Source: Streptomyces triticagri
GTDB taxonomy: Bacteria > Actinomycetota > Actinomycetes > Streptomycetales > Streptomycetaceae
NCBI RefSeq assembly: GCF_003429565.1
Contig: NZ_QUAK01000149.1
Coordinates: 1 to 64,000 of the forward strand
Direction of reading: 5' to 3'
Length of the DNA: 64,000 nucleotides
The position numbers and the translations under genes were made by a program. Shown piece by piece: positions 34,690-42,833 of the stretch. How positions within the stretch are numbered: the stretch's first letter is position 1; every line of letters starts with the position of its first letter. Under the pieces are notes generated by a model. That model was not told where the DNA came from. It saw only the letters and a list, made by a program, of their open reading frames with translations, and did not search any database.

Positions 34690-35886
34690 ATGCGAGCCCA
34701 CCACGGGTGCAGCCCGTCCCCGCCGTCCCGCCGATCCGTGCTGCGAGCGCTCGGCGGAGGCCTGGCACTCGGCGCGCTCGCCGGGTGCGGGGTCCCCGCC
34801 GCGTACGTACCGGCCGGCGATCGCGCGGCCGCCGATCTCTCGAAGCGGGACCGGCGCCTCACCTTCGCCAACTGGCCGCTCTACATCGACACGGACGACG
34901 ACGACACCTCCCGCAGGCCCACCCTGGACGCCTTCACCCGGCGCACCGGGATCGGCGTGCAGTACACCGAGGAGATCAACGACAACGACGAGTTCTTCGG
35001 GAAGATCAGCCCGGCCCTGATGAACGGCCAGGCGACCGGCCGGGACCTGATCGTCATCAGCGACTGGATGTGCGCCCGCTTCGTCCGCCTCGGCTGGGTC
35101 CAGGAGATGGACCGCTCCCGGCAGCCCAATGTCGCCAAGTACCTGGACCCGCTGCTGCGTTCACCCCACTTCGACCGCGGCCGCCGCTCCACCGTGCCCT
35201 GGCAGTCCGGGATCACCGGCATCGCGTACAACAAGGCGAAGATCGGCCGCGAGCTGAAGAGCGTGTCGGATCTGTGGGCCGACGACCTGCGCGGCCGGGT
35301 CACCCTCCTCTCCGGGCTCGACGAGGCCTTCGCGCTGCTGATGCAGGGCGACGGGGTCGACATCACCCGGTGGGACGCCGACGACTTCCACCGGATCTGC
35401 GATCGCGTGGAGAAGCTGGTCGCCGCCCGGCACATCCGCCGCTTCACCGGAAACGACTACATCAAGGATCTGGAGACCGGCGATGTGCTCGCCTGCCAGG
35501 CCTACAGCGGTGACGTCATCCAACTCCAGGCGGACAAGCCGGAGATCGAGTTCCTGGTCCCCGAGGAGGGCGCCGAGCTCTGGTCGGAGTCGCTGATGAT
35601 CCCCAACCTCGCCCGCCACAAGCGCAACGCCGAACAACTCGTCGACCACTACTACGATCCGGAGGTCGCGGCCGAACTCGCCGCCTGGGTCAACTACGTC
35701 TGCCCGGTCCCGGCGGCGCGCGACGTCCTCGCCTCCAGCAAGGACGAGGAGACCGCGGCCCTCGCCGAGGACCCGCTGATCTTCCCGGACGACGCGATGC
35801 GCGACCGCCTCGCGATCGCCCGCGACATCACCGACGAGGAACGCCCCGAACTGTCCAAGCGGTGGAACCGGATCGCCGGGGTGTGA
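34690..35886 (+). CDS. Polyamine-type (PotD-like) ABC substrate-binding lipoprotein
   Basis: A 398-residue protein. A twin-arginine segment (RRSVLRALGGG) leads to lipobox LAGC near residue 33, so it is probably a Tat-exported lipoprotein. The mature domain resembles spermidine/putrescine-binding PotD (TFANWPLYIDTD, GRDLIVISDWM, NDYIKDLETGDVLACQAYSGD). No PotA, PotB or PotC genes are adjacent in this window, so either the partners are elsewhere or the protein has been repurposed. It is convergent with the PrsW-like gene. Confidence 0.85.
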   Translation: MRAHHGCSPSPPSRRSVLRALGGGLALGALAGCGVPAAYVPAGDRAAADLSKRDRRLTFANWPLYIDTDDDDTSRRPTLDAFTRRTGIGVQYTEEINDNDEFFGKISPALMNGQATGRDLIVISDWMCARFVRLGWVQEMDRSRQPNVAKYLDPLLRSPHFDRGRRSTVPWQSGITGIAYNKAKIGRELKSVSDLWADDLRGRVTLLSGLDEAFALLMQGDGVDITRWDADDFHRICDRVEKLVAARHIRRFTGNDYIKDLETGDVLACQAYSGDVIQLQADKPEIEFLVPEEGAELWSESLMIPNLARHKRNAEQLVDHYYDPEVAAELAAWVNYVCPVPAARDVLASSKDEETAALAEDPLIFPDDAMRDRLAIARDITDEERPELSKRWNRIAGV

Positions 35887-35905
35887 CCGCCCGCCCCGGC
35901 GCCCG

Positions 35906-36793
35906 TCACGCCGGGGTGCGGGTCTGCGGCGCCGGCAGCCCGTCGACGGAGAGGTCGCGGGTCAGCCTCCGGAAGAGCAAGTAACTGGCCAGCGCCACCA
36001 GGAGATAGAGCAGATGCGCCGCCACCGGCACGTCGTGCATGACCAGAAGTCCGTCGTTGAGCGAGTGCAGCACGCAGACGGCGACGAAGACGCCGAGGAT
36101 CGAGGGCGTCACGACCACCTTGCCGCGGCGCTCCCACACGGCGAAGGCCGCCGCACAGACCGCTCCGGTCCACACCAGATGACCGAAGGGCGTCGTCAGG
36201 CCCCGCATCAGGAGCACACCGTCGGCGGCGAAGACGTTGTCGTGGTGCATGTTCGAGAACGCGTACGACACCGACTCGAGGACGGCGAAACCGGTCGCCA
36301 CCACGAGGCCGGTCATCACACCGGCCCGCTTGCTGATCACCTTGCCGGTGAGGGCCATCGCCAGGACCGGCACGAGCTTCGCCGGTTCCTCGATGAATCC
36401 GACCCGCAGGATCTCCAGACTGTCGTCGACCCCGATCAGCAGCGCGTCGTAGAACCCGCCGAGCAGCAGGGCCACACCACCGCCGAACAGCCCCGCGCTC
36501 ATCAGCGTCAGGGCGGGCACGCTGGTCGCGATGCCGGTGCGGTCCTGGGTGGCGACGAGCAGGGCGACCGGACCTGCGGCCGCGCCGTAGAAGAACGACG
36601 CGGGGACCACGGCGGTGTTCCCGGTCCCCTTCGCGACCAGGGCGAAGGCGAGCGAGAGCAGCAGCATCAGGAGCCAGACACGGAACCAGCGGTTGCGCAG
36701 GAACCACCGCCGGCGTCGTCGTGGCGCCGCGGCCGGATCCGCCGGCCGACGGGAGTCCCACTGGGACCGGTGAGGGTCCGGCTTGCGTGCCAT
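35906..36793 (-). CDS. PrsW family intramembrane metalloprotease
   Basis: A 295-residue membrane protein with a basic cytoplasmic N-terminus of about 35 residues and 8-9 hydrophobic helices. It shows family motifs GFIEEPAKL (metal-ligand or catalytic Glu pair), GFAVLESVSYAF and late His residues near HLVWTG and LHSLNDG. In Bacillus, PrsW cleaves an anti-sigma factor; the target here is unknown. AAGGGGG lies upstream of the ATG at 36793. It is transcribed alone, with about 160 bases to the next gene. Confidence 0.88.
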   Translation of the reverse strand: MARKPDPHRSQWDSRRPADPAAAPRRRRRWFLRNRWFRVWLLMLLLSLAFALVAKGTGNTAVVPASFFYGAAAGPVALLVATQDRTGIATSVPALTLMSAGLFGGGVALLLGGFYDALLIGVDDSLEILRVGFIEEPAKLVPVLAMALTGKVISKRAGVMTGLVVATGFAVLESVSYAFSNMHHDNVFAADGVLLMRGLTTPFGHLVWTGAVCAAAFAVWERRGKVVVTPSILGVFVAVCVLHSLNDGLLVMHDVPVAAHLLYLLVALASYLLFRRLTRDLSVDGLPAPQTRTPA

Positions 36794-36952
36794 GACTGAG
36801 CCCCCTTCGGCTCGACGAGGCGGTCGGCCTCCCGCACGCCGCGCGGTGCTCCCGGCGCGCTGGGCCCACTCCACCCCACCGCACCGGACGCGCCGGCGCA
36901 CCGCGGGAGCACCCGATCGGGCGTCCCGCGTCCCGCACCGGGCGGCCGGACG

Positions 36953-37567
36953 TCACGGCACGGACGGGCCGGGCGCCGAGGGCGGGCCGTGGAACGGCAC
37001 CCGGTCGGCCGCCACCACCTCGGCGTTCATATTGCGGCGCATCATCTCCAGGGCCGCATCCGCGAGCCCGGGATGGATATGGGCGACGCCGTCGCGCGGG
37101 ACCGTCACGCGCAGATGCCGGATGTGGGCGTCGAGCGCCGAGTAGAGCACGCACTGCTCGGTGACCTGTCCGCACAGCACCAGATGCCGGACGTCCAGCT
37201 GCCACAGCAGATACGACAGCGGCGTCTCGTAGAAGATCGAGTGGCGCGCCTTGACCACGAACAGGGACGTGTCGTCCGGCAGGATCGGCTTCACCAGGTC
37301 GGCATGCGGTCCCGCGAGCGCGCTGTCCACGATCTCGCCGTGGTGCGAGCGCCATTCGCCGAAGTTGTCGTTCACGTAGATCACCGGCACCCCGGCCGCC
37401 CGGGCACGCTCGATCAGCCGCCCGATCGTCGGCACCACGGTGCGTGCGGATGCCACGAGCTGCTCCGCGTCGTCGTGGTCGTACGTGTTGATCATGTCGA
37501 TGACGACGAGCGCCCCGGGGCCGCCGGTCCCGTGTCCGTCGGGCCTCGGCCCGTCCGGCGCACTCAT
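36953..37567 (-). CDS. Isochorismatase-like cysteine hydrolase
   Basis: A 204-residue hydrolase with the complete triad of the family: Asp in LVVIDMIN, Lys in FVVKARHS and Cys in GQVTEQCVL. It probably hydrolyses an amide or enol ether such as a nicotinamide- or carbamoyl-type substrate. Its ATG overlaps the stop of the F420-dependent oxidoreductase gene by one base (TGATG), so the two are co-translated. Substrate unknown. Confidence 0.88.
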   Translation of the reverse strand: MSAPDGPRPDGHGTGGPGALVVIDMINTYDHDDAEQLVASARTVVPTIGRLIERARAAGVPVIYVNDNFGEWRSHHGEIVDSALAGPHADLVKPILPDDTSLFVVKARHSIFYETPLSYLLWQLDVRHLVLCGQVTEQCVLYSALDAHIRHLRVTVPRDGVAHIHPGLADAALEMMRRNMNAEVVAADRVPFHGPPSAPGPSVP

Positions 37568-38538
37568 CACAGATCCGCCTTGCGCAGGGTCGGCAGCAGC
37601 GTGCGGGACGCCCACTCGAGGAACGGATCCTGTGCGTCGCCGCCGATCTGCACGAGCGCGACCTCGGTGAAGCCCGCCGCCGTGAAGGCGCGCACGGCTT
37701 CCACCACGGCATCGGGATCGTCGCCGCAGGGGATGGACTCCGCGACGTCCTCCGGCGTGACGAACTGCGTGGCGCCGGCGAAGGAATCGGGGTGCGGGAG
37801 CTCCGAGTTCACCTTCCAGCCGCCCGCGAACCAGCGGAACTGGTCGTGGGCCCGCTCGACCGCGGCCCGGCGGTCGGTGTCGAAACAGACCGGCAGCTGC
37901 CCCACGCGGGGCTTGCCGCTGCCACCGTGCCGGTCGAAGGCGCGCAGCAGCTCCGCGTCCGGCTCGGTACTGATCAGGAGGTCGGCCAGCCGGCCCGCCA
38001 GGGCACAGGACCGCGTCCCCGACACGGCGATCCCCAGCGGTGGCAGCGGATCCGGAAGGTCCCACAGCCGCGCCGAGTCCACGTCGAAGTGCCGACCGTG
38101 ACGGGTGACATGACCACCGGCGAACAGTTCGCGAATGAGCGTCACCGCCTCCTCGAACATCTCGTGCCGCACGTCGACGGACGGCCACCCGCGGCCCACG
38201 ACGTGCTCGTTGAGGTTCTCGCCGGACCCGAGACCGAGGCGGAATCTGCCCTCGGACAGCAGCTGCAGCGTCGCCGCCTGCTGCGCCACCACGGCCGGGT
38301 GGTACCGGAAGGTCGGACAGGTGACGTACGACATCAGCGGGATCCGGGAGGTCGCCTGGGCCGCGGCCCCGAGCACACTCCACGCGTACGGTGAGTGACC
38401 CTGGGACCGCAGCCAGGGGAAGTAGTGGTCACTGGTCACGGAGAAGTCGAAGCCGGCCTCCTCCGCCCCCACCACATGCCGTACGAGCTCCCGCGGCCCG
38501 GCCTGCTCGGTCATCATCGTGTACCCGATCTGCACCAT
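37567..38538 (-). CDS. LLM class F420-dependent oxidoreductase
   Basis: A 323-residue luciferase-like monooxygenase-fold protein of the F420-dependent glucose-6-phosphate dehydrogenase branch. Recognisable segments are VTSDHYFPWL, SYVTCPTFRYHPAVVAQ and RFRLGLGSGENLNEH, the last being a cofactor-binding signature of this group. It should transfer hydride between coenzyme F420 and an organic substrate. The ATG at 38538 has GGGGGA upstream; a GTG two codons earlier is possible. It is coupled to the cysteine hydrolase gene. Confidence 0.87.
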   Translation of the reverse strand: MVQIGYTMMTEQAGPRELVRHVVGAEEAGFDFSVTSDHYFPWLRSQGHSPYAWSVLGAAAQATSRIPLMSYVTCPTFRYHPAVVAQQAATLQLLSEGRFRLGLGSGENLNEHVVGRGWPSVDVRHEMFEEAVTLIRELFAGGHVTRHGRHFDVDSARLWDLPDPLPPLGIAVSGTRSCALAGRLADLLISTEPDAELLRAFDRHGGSGKPRVGQLPVCFDTDRRAAVERAHDQFRWFAGGWKVNSELPHPDSFAGATQFVTPEDVAESIPCGDDPDAVVEAVRAFTAAGFTEVALVQIGGDAQDPFLEWASRTLLPTLRKADL

Positions 38539-38636
38539 GACCACCGAGTCCCCCGCACATCACGGGACAACCGGACCGCTACGCCTTGTGCACGGGCGGC
38601 TCACCGAGTGCTACGAGGCCGGACCCGGCCGGCGGG

Positions 38637-40175
38637 TCAGCCGACGGCGCGGTCGCGGTCTCGCCAGTGCTGCTCCCGGAGGGCTCGTTTGAGGATCTTG
38701 CCTGCGGGTGAGAGGGGGAGCTGCGGGACGAACTCGGCGGTGCGCGGGGCCTTGTAGCCGGCGATCAGGGTCTTGCAGTGGTCCCTGAGTTCCTCGGCGG
38801 TGGTCTCGGTGCCGGGCCTGAGGACGACCACGGCGTGCACCCGCTCGCCGTAGGTCTCGTCCGGTACGCCGATCACGGCGCAGGACGCCACCGCGGGGTG
38901 GCGCCCCAGGGCGTTCTCGACCTCGGTGGAGTACACGTTCTCGCCGCCGGTCACGATCATGTCCTTGATCCGGTCGACGATGTGCAGATAGCCGTCCGGG
39001 TCCAGGCGCCCGCCGTCGCCGGTGTGCAGCCAGCCGTCCCGCAGCACCTCGGCGGTCTCGGCCGGCTTGTCCCAGTAGCCGCTCATGACGTGTCCGCCCC
39101 GGACCGTGATCTCGCCGACCTCCCCGGGCGGCAGCTCCCCGCCGTCGGGGCCGACGATCCTGATCTCGCAGTGCGGGGCGGCCCGGCCGCCGGAGCGCAG
39201 CCGGGTGCCCTCGATGTGGTCCGCGCCGGTCAGCAGCGTGGCCACCGGCGCCACCTCGGTCATGCCGTACGCCTGCAGGAAGCGCGCCGCGGGGAAGGCG
39301 GCCATGGCGCGCTCGAGCAGGGCCTCGGGCATCGGGGACGCGCCGTACAGGAACGAGCGGAAGCTGGACAGGTCGTACGCGGAGCGCTCCGGATGGTCCA
39401 CGAGCAGCTGGATCATCACCGGCGGCAGCATCGCCGTGGACACCGCATGCCGCTCCACGGCCTGCATCACGGCCACCGGCTCGAACGACGGCGTGAACAC
39501 ATGGGTGCCGCCGGCGATCGTCTGGATGTTCCAGGCCACCAGACCCGCGCTGTGGAACAGCGGTGCGGCGTGCAGCATCCGGCCGCCCGCCACCGCGATC
39601 GGCTCGCAGGCCTGGCTGCCCAGGGCCGAGACCATCATGTTGGCGTGGCTGAGCATGACGCCCTTGGGGAAGCCGGTCGTCCCGCCGGTGTAGAAGACAC
39701 CGGCCAGCGTCTCGCCGCCGAAGCGCCCGTCCTCGACCGGACCGGTCGAGGACACCAAGTCCTCGTACGACAGGAGCCCTTCGGGCGCGGCCTGCTCGCC
39801 GCAGTGCACCACGGTGTCGAGCAGATCTCGCAGCTCCTCGACCACCGGCAGGAAGGCGTCGTCGACGAACAGGCAGCGGGTGCCGGACTGTTCGAGCGAG
39901 TAGCGGATCTCGGGTGGCGCCCAGCGGATGTTCACCGGGTTCACCGCCGCGCCGATCCACCAACAGGCCATCAGGTACTCGTGATACCGGTCGGAGTTGA
40001 AGGCGAGGATCCCGACCCGGTCACCCTGCCGTACGCCGAGTTCGCGCAGCGCTCCGGCGAGCCGGGCGGTCCGTTCGACCGATTCACGGACCGTGCGCAC
40101 CCGGTCGCCGCTGATCGTGAGCGGCAGATCCGGACTCTGCTGCAGAAGCCGGTGCAGCGCTTGCGTCAGATACAT
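38637..40175 (-). CDS. Long-chain fatty acid/acyl-CoA synthetase (ANL superfamily)
   Basis: A 512-residue adenylating enzyme that activates a carboxylic acid to an acyl-AMP and then an acyl-CoA. It contains the P-loop YTGGTTGFPKGVM, the A5-like YGMTEVAPVATL, the GDGGRLDPDGY-RIKDMIVTGGENV hinge region and the catalytic Lys in SPAGKILKRAL. The start at 40175 has GGGGAG nine bases upstream. A longer in-frame reading only adds a low-complexity His/Ser segment from a GGAGTG repeat. The neighbouring hydrolase gene is on the same strand 67 bases upstream. Confidence 0.9.
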   Translation of the reverse strand: MYLTQALHRLLQQSPDLPLTISGDRVRTVRESVERTARLAGALRELGVRQGDRVGILAFNSDRYHEYLMACWWIGAAVNPVNIRWAPPEIRYSLEQSGTRCLFVDDAFLPVVEELRDLLDTVVHCGEQAAPEGLLSYEDLVSSTGPVEDGRFGGETLAGVFYTGGTTGFPKGVMLSHANMMVSALGSQACEPIAVAGGRMLHAAPLFHSAGLVAWNIQTIAGGTHVFTPSFEPVAVMQAVERHAVSTAMLPPVMIQLLVDHPERSAYDLSSFRSFLYGASPMPEALLERAMAAFPAARFLQAYGMTEVAPVATLLTGADHIEGTRLRSGGRAAPHCEIRIVGPDGGELPPGEVGEITVRGGHVMSGYWDKPAETAEVLRDGWLHTGDGGRLDPDGYLHIVDRIKDMIVTGGENVYSTEVENALGRHPAVASCAVIGVPDETYGERVHAVVVLRPGTETTAEELRDHCKTLIAGYKAPRTAEFVPQLPLSPAGKILKRALREQHWRDRDRAVG

Positions 40176-40242
40176 GGAGCGTCTCCCCGGATGGAGGTGG
40201 GAGTGGGAGTGGAGGTGGATCACGGGCCGCTGCGTGAGCGTG

Positions 40243-41196
40243 TCAGTCGGCGGTCTCCTGGGACGCCGGCCCGGCCGCCCCCGGTCGGGTCCGTGCGGAC
40301 CGCAGCACCTCGATCACGGCGTCGCGTACGGGCCCGGGGCGTTCCTGCGGGACGAGGTGACCGGCCTCGGGGACCACGACGGTCCTGCCGCCCCGGGTGT
40401 CGTGCATCAGCCGCTCCGCCGTGTCGTTGAGCAGCAGCCGGGTCCGGGCCGTCCCGCGGTCGACCCGCCCGCCCTGCACGCAGATGGTCGGCACGTCGGG
40501 CGTGCCGGCCTGCTGCAGACGGCGGACCAGCGGGCGGGCGGAGACGATGTGCTCCGCCTCACGGGCGCCGGCCCGCATGGCCCGGACGCAGGCGTAGTCG
40601 CGCAGCATGATCGCCACATCGGCGCGGTCGATGTCCGGCGAGGTGCCGTGCGGCAGGGTCAGGCGCTCGATCAGTCCGGCGCCGCCGAACCGCGCCAGGA
40701 ACCCCATGACGCGGAACGAACCGGCCACCAGCCAGGCGTTCTTCGCCGGCATCGTCTCGGCGACCGTCGAATCGACGAACACGATCCCGGCGACCCGTGC
40801 CGGATGCCGTTCGGCGAAGAGCCGGATGACGGGACCGCCCCAGCTGTGCCCGACCAGCACCACCGGAGCCCGCTCGTCGAGCACGTCGAGGAGTGCGGTG
40901 AGGTCGTCGACCAGGCGGTCAAGGGTCCGAGGGCGCGGGTCGACGTCACTGCCGCCGTAGCCGGCACGGTCGTAGGACAGGGTGCGGGTGTGCGCACCGA
41001 TCTCGCGCTGGGTGTGCACCCAGCAGGCCGCGGGCGCGCTCATGCCGGCCTCGAACAGCACGAGCGGGCCGGGGCCCTCGCCGGCGGCGACGGTGCGCAG
41101 CGTACGGCCGTCGGGCAGCGTCACGAGTCGTTCGGTCAGGCCGCGGCCCGGGTCGAGCCCGGCGCCGGCGGGCGGTGAGGTCCGATCGTGGGGCAC
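40243..41196 (-). CDS. Alpha/beta hydrolase
   Basis: A 317-residue alpha/beta hydrolase with nucleophile elbow GHSWGG (about residues 120-125), SYDRAGYGGSD, an Asp region near ICVQGGRVDRG and the catalytic His in PEAGHLVPQERP. It resembles esterases and haloalkane-type hydrolases. The GTG at 41196 has an AAAGGCGGA site; an earlier start would overlap the amidase stop. It follows the amidase gene by 13 bases, so the two are likely co-transcribed. Substrate unknown. Confidence 0.82.
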   Translation of the reverse strand: MPHDRTSPPAGAGLDPGRGLTERLVTLPDGRTLRTVAAGEGPGPLVLFEAGMSAPAACWVHTQREIGAHTRTLSYDRAGYGGSDVDPRPRTLDRLVDDLTALLDVLDERAPVVLVGHSWGGPVIRLFAERHPARVAGIVFVDSTVAETMPAKNAWLVAGSFRVMGFLARFGGAGLIERLTLPHGTSPDIDRADVAIMLRDYACVRAMRAGAREAEHIVSARPLVRRLQQAGTPDVPTICVQGGRVDRGTARTRLLLNDTAERLMHDTRGGRTVVVPEAGHLVPQERPGPVRDAVIEVLRSARTRPGAAGPASQETAD

Positions 41197-41209
41197 GAAG
41201 GTCCGCCTT

Positions 41210-42637
41210 TCACCGGGATCCGAGTACGCGGCGGTCAAGGTCCCACCGGGATGCGCGTTCCAGCTGGGCGGCAAGGTTCAGCAGCTCGGCGTCCCGGTGC
41301 GGTCGCCCCACCAGCTGGGCGCCGTACGGCAGTCGGGCGTCGTCGAGGTGGGACGGGACGGCGACGGCCGGCTGCCCGGTGAGATTGACCCACGGTGTGT
41401 AGCAGGACCAGTCGAGCATCAGGCGCGGCTCGGCCTCGACCCCGTCGCGGAAGTAGTGACCGATCGGCACCGGTGGGCCGTTGGTGGTGGGGGTCAGGGC
41501 GACGTCGTAACCGTCGAGTGCCGTGAGGAAGGCGCTCGCGTAGCCGGCGAGGACCGCCTGCATGCCCATCACGTCGAGGCCGGTCGACTTCGCGCCCAGG
41601 GCGTGCAGATGGCGTGTGTACGGCCTGAGCAGAGGTTGCCGGTCGGCGGGTACGAGCGCGGTGGCCGCGGCATGGACCGAGGAGGCGAACCAGGCGGTGA
41701 TCGCCTGCTGTACCGGCTCGGTGTACGGCACGGGCACGGCGATCTCGTGGACCTCGTGGCCGAGTTCGCGCAGCAGGACCGCGGTCCGCTCGGCCGCATC
41801 GACCGCGCCCGGATGCGGCCGTACCCCGTCGAGGCCCGTATCGGTCCACAGCGCGATGCGCAGCGGCCGGTCCGGATCGCGGGCGACCGCGCCGGCGAGG
41901 CTCTCCGCGGGCCGAGCGCCGTACAGATCGCCGGGCGAGGGCTGCGCCATCACATCGAGCAGCAGCGCGGCGTCCTCGACGGTCCGGGCGATCGGCCCTT
42001 CCGTGGTGGTGACGAAGAACGAGGATCCCGGCGCCGGACTCACCACGCCCCGACTCGGCTTGACCCCGACCAGATGACATGTCGACGCAGGAGTGCGGAT
42101 CGACCCCGCCCCGTCGCTGGCGTGCGCCAAGGGCAGCAGCCCCGCGGCCACCGCGGCGGCCGCCCCGCCGCTCGAACCGCTGGCATAGCGGCCCGGGTCG
42201 TACGGAGTGACGGCCGGGTGCACGGTCACGTCGTTCTCGGTGTAGCAAGTCGCCCCGAACTCGGGTGAGTTGGTCTTGCCCACGAGCACCGCGCCGGCCG
42301 TGCGGAGCAGGCCCACGGTCCAGCTGTCGCCGTCGGGCACATGCTCGGCGAGCGCCGCGGAGCCGAAGGTGGTGCGCGTACCGGCCGTGGCGAAGAGGTC
42401 CTTGATGCCGAGCGGCAGCCCGCACAAGGGGCCGCCCGCTCCCCGGGCCAGTTGCGCATCGGCGCGATCCGCTTCCTCGAGGGCGCGTTCGGGGGTCACG
42501 GTTACGAAGGCGCCGAGCGCGGAGTCCAGCCGGTCGATCCGGGCCAGGTAGTGCTCGGTCAGCTCTCTGGCGCCGACCTCGCGTGCGCGCAGCGCGGCGA
42601 GCTGCTGCGCCGCGGTGAGCTCGTGGAGATCACTCAT
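41210..42637 (-). CDS. Amidase (amidase signature family)
   Basis: A 475-residue Ser-cisSer-Lys amidase: Lys79 in GIKDLF, the cis-Ser in SGSSGGAAA (about 153-161) and the nucleophile Ser179 in DGAGSIRTPAS. It hydrolyses an amide, possibly an amino acid or peptide amide. ATG at 42637 is preferred; GTG at 42646 is possible. Its promoter contains a segment closely related to that in front of the peptide-import operon at 56.9 kb, and the PucR-type regulator gene lies directly upstream. This suggests that amidase and operon respond to the same signal. Confidence 0.88.
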   Translation of the reverse strand: MSDLHELTAAQQLAALRAREVGARELTEHYLARIDRLDSALGAFVTVTPERALEEADRADAQLARGAGGPLCGLPLGIKDLFATAGTRTTFGSAALAEHVPDGDSWTVGLLRTAGAVLVGKTNSPEFGATCYTENDVTVHPAVTPYDPGRYASGSSGGAAAAVAAGLLPLAHASDGAGSIRTPASTCHLVGVKPSRGVVSPAPGSSFFVTTTEGPIARTVEDAALLLDVMAQPSPGDLYGARPAESLAGAVARDPDRPLRIALWTDTGLDGVRPHPGAVDAAERTAVLLRELGHEVHEIAVPVPYTEPVQQAITAWFASSVHAAATALVPADRQPLLRPYTRHLHALGAKSTGLDVMGMQAVLAGYASAFLTALDGYDVALTPTTNGPPVPIGHYFRDGVEAEPRLMLDWSCYTPWVNLTGQPAVAVPSHLDDARLPYGAQLVGRPHRDAELLNLAAQLERASRWDLDRRVLGSR

Positions 42638-42689
42638 CGCCGGCACCGCCGTTCGTTCGACGTTCCGTACATGACGACACGGGGACCCT

Positions 42690-42766
42690 CACTTCCGCGG
42701 CACCGGACCAGTACTGCCCGCAAGGTAGGGCAGCCCGCTCGGACGCAGCTTCGTCGTCACCGCCAA
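42690..42766 (-). promoter_or_regulatory. Amidase promoter segment shared with the peptide-import operon
   Basis: Read on the minus strand, the segment holds CGACGAAGC, then 20 bases, then a TACCTT -10-like hexamer, then CGGAAGTG. The same blocks occur in front of the gene at 56890 (56974-57051). Over the 45 bases 42722-42766 I count 28 identities without gaps, including exact runs of 8 and 9 bases at identical spacing. The CGACGAAGC block overlaps the -35 position, so it may be an activator site. Confidence 0.6.
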
Positions 42767-42833
42767 ACCCGGGGGCGGTGGTTGGTGCCCGGCCACCAGC
42801 GCGCGCGGGCGTGCACCGGGCGTGCCGGAGACG

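Noticed and set aside
40186..40223. In-frame N-terminal extension of the acyl-CoA synthetase with a His-Ser-rich segment
   Set aside because: It comes from a GGAGTG-type repeat and lies upstream of a good GGGGAG ribosome site at 40175; family homology begins at MYLTQAL.
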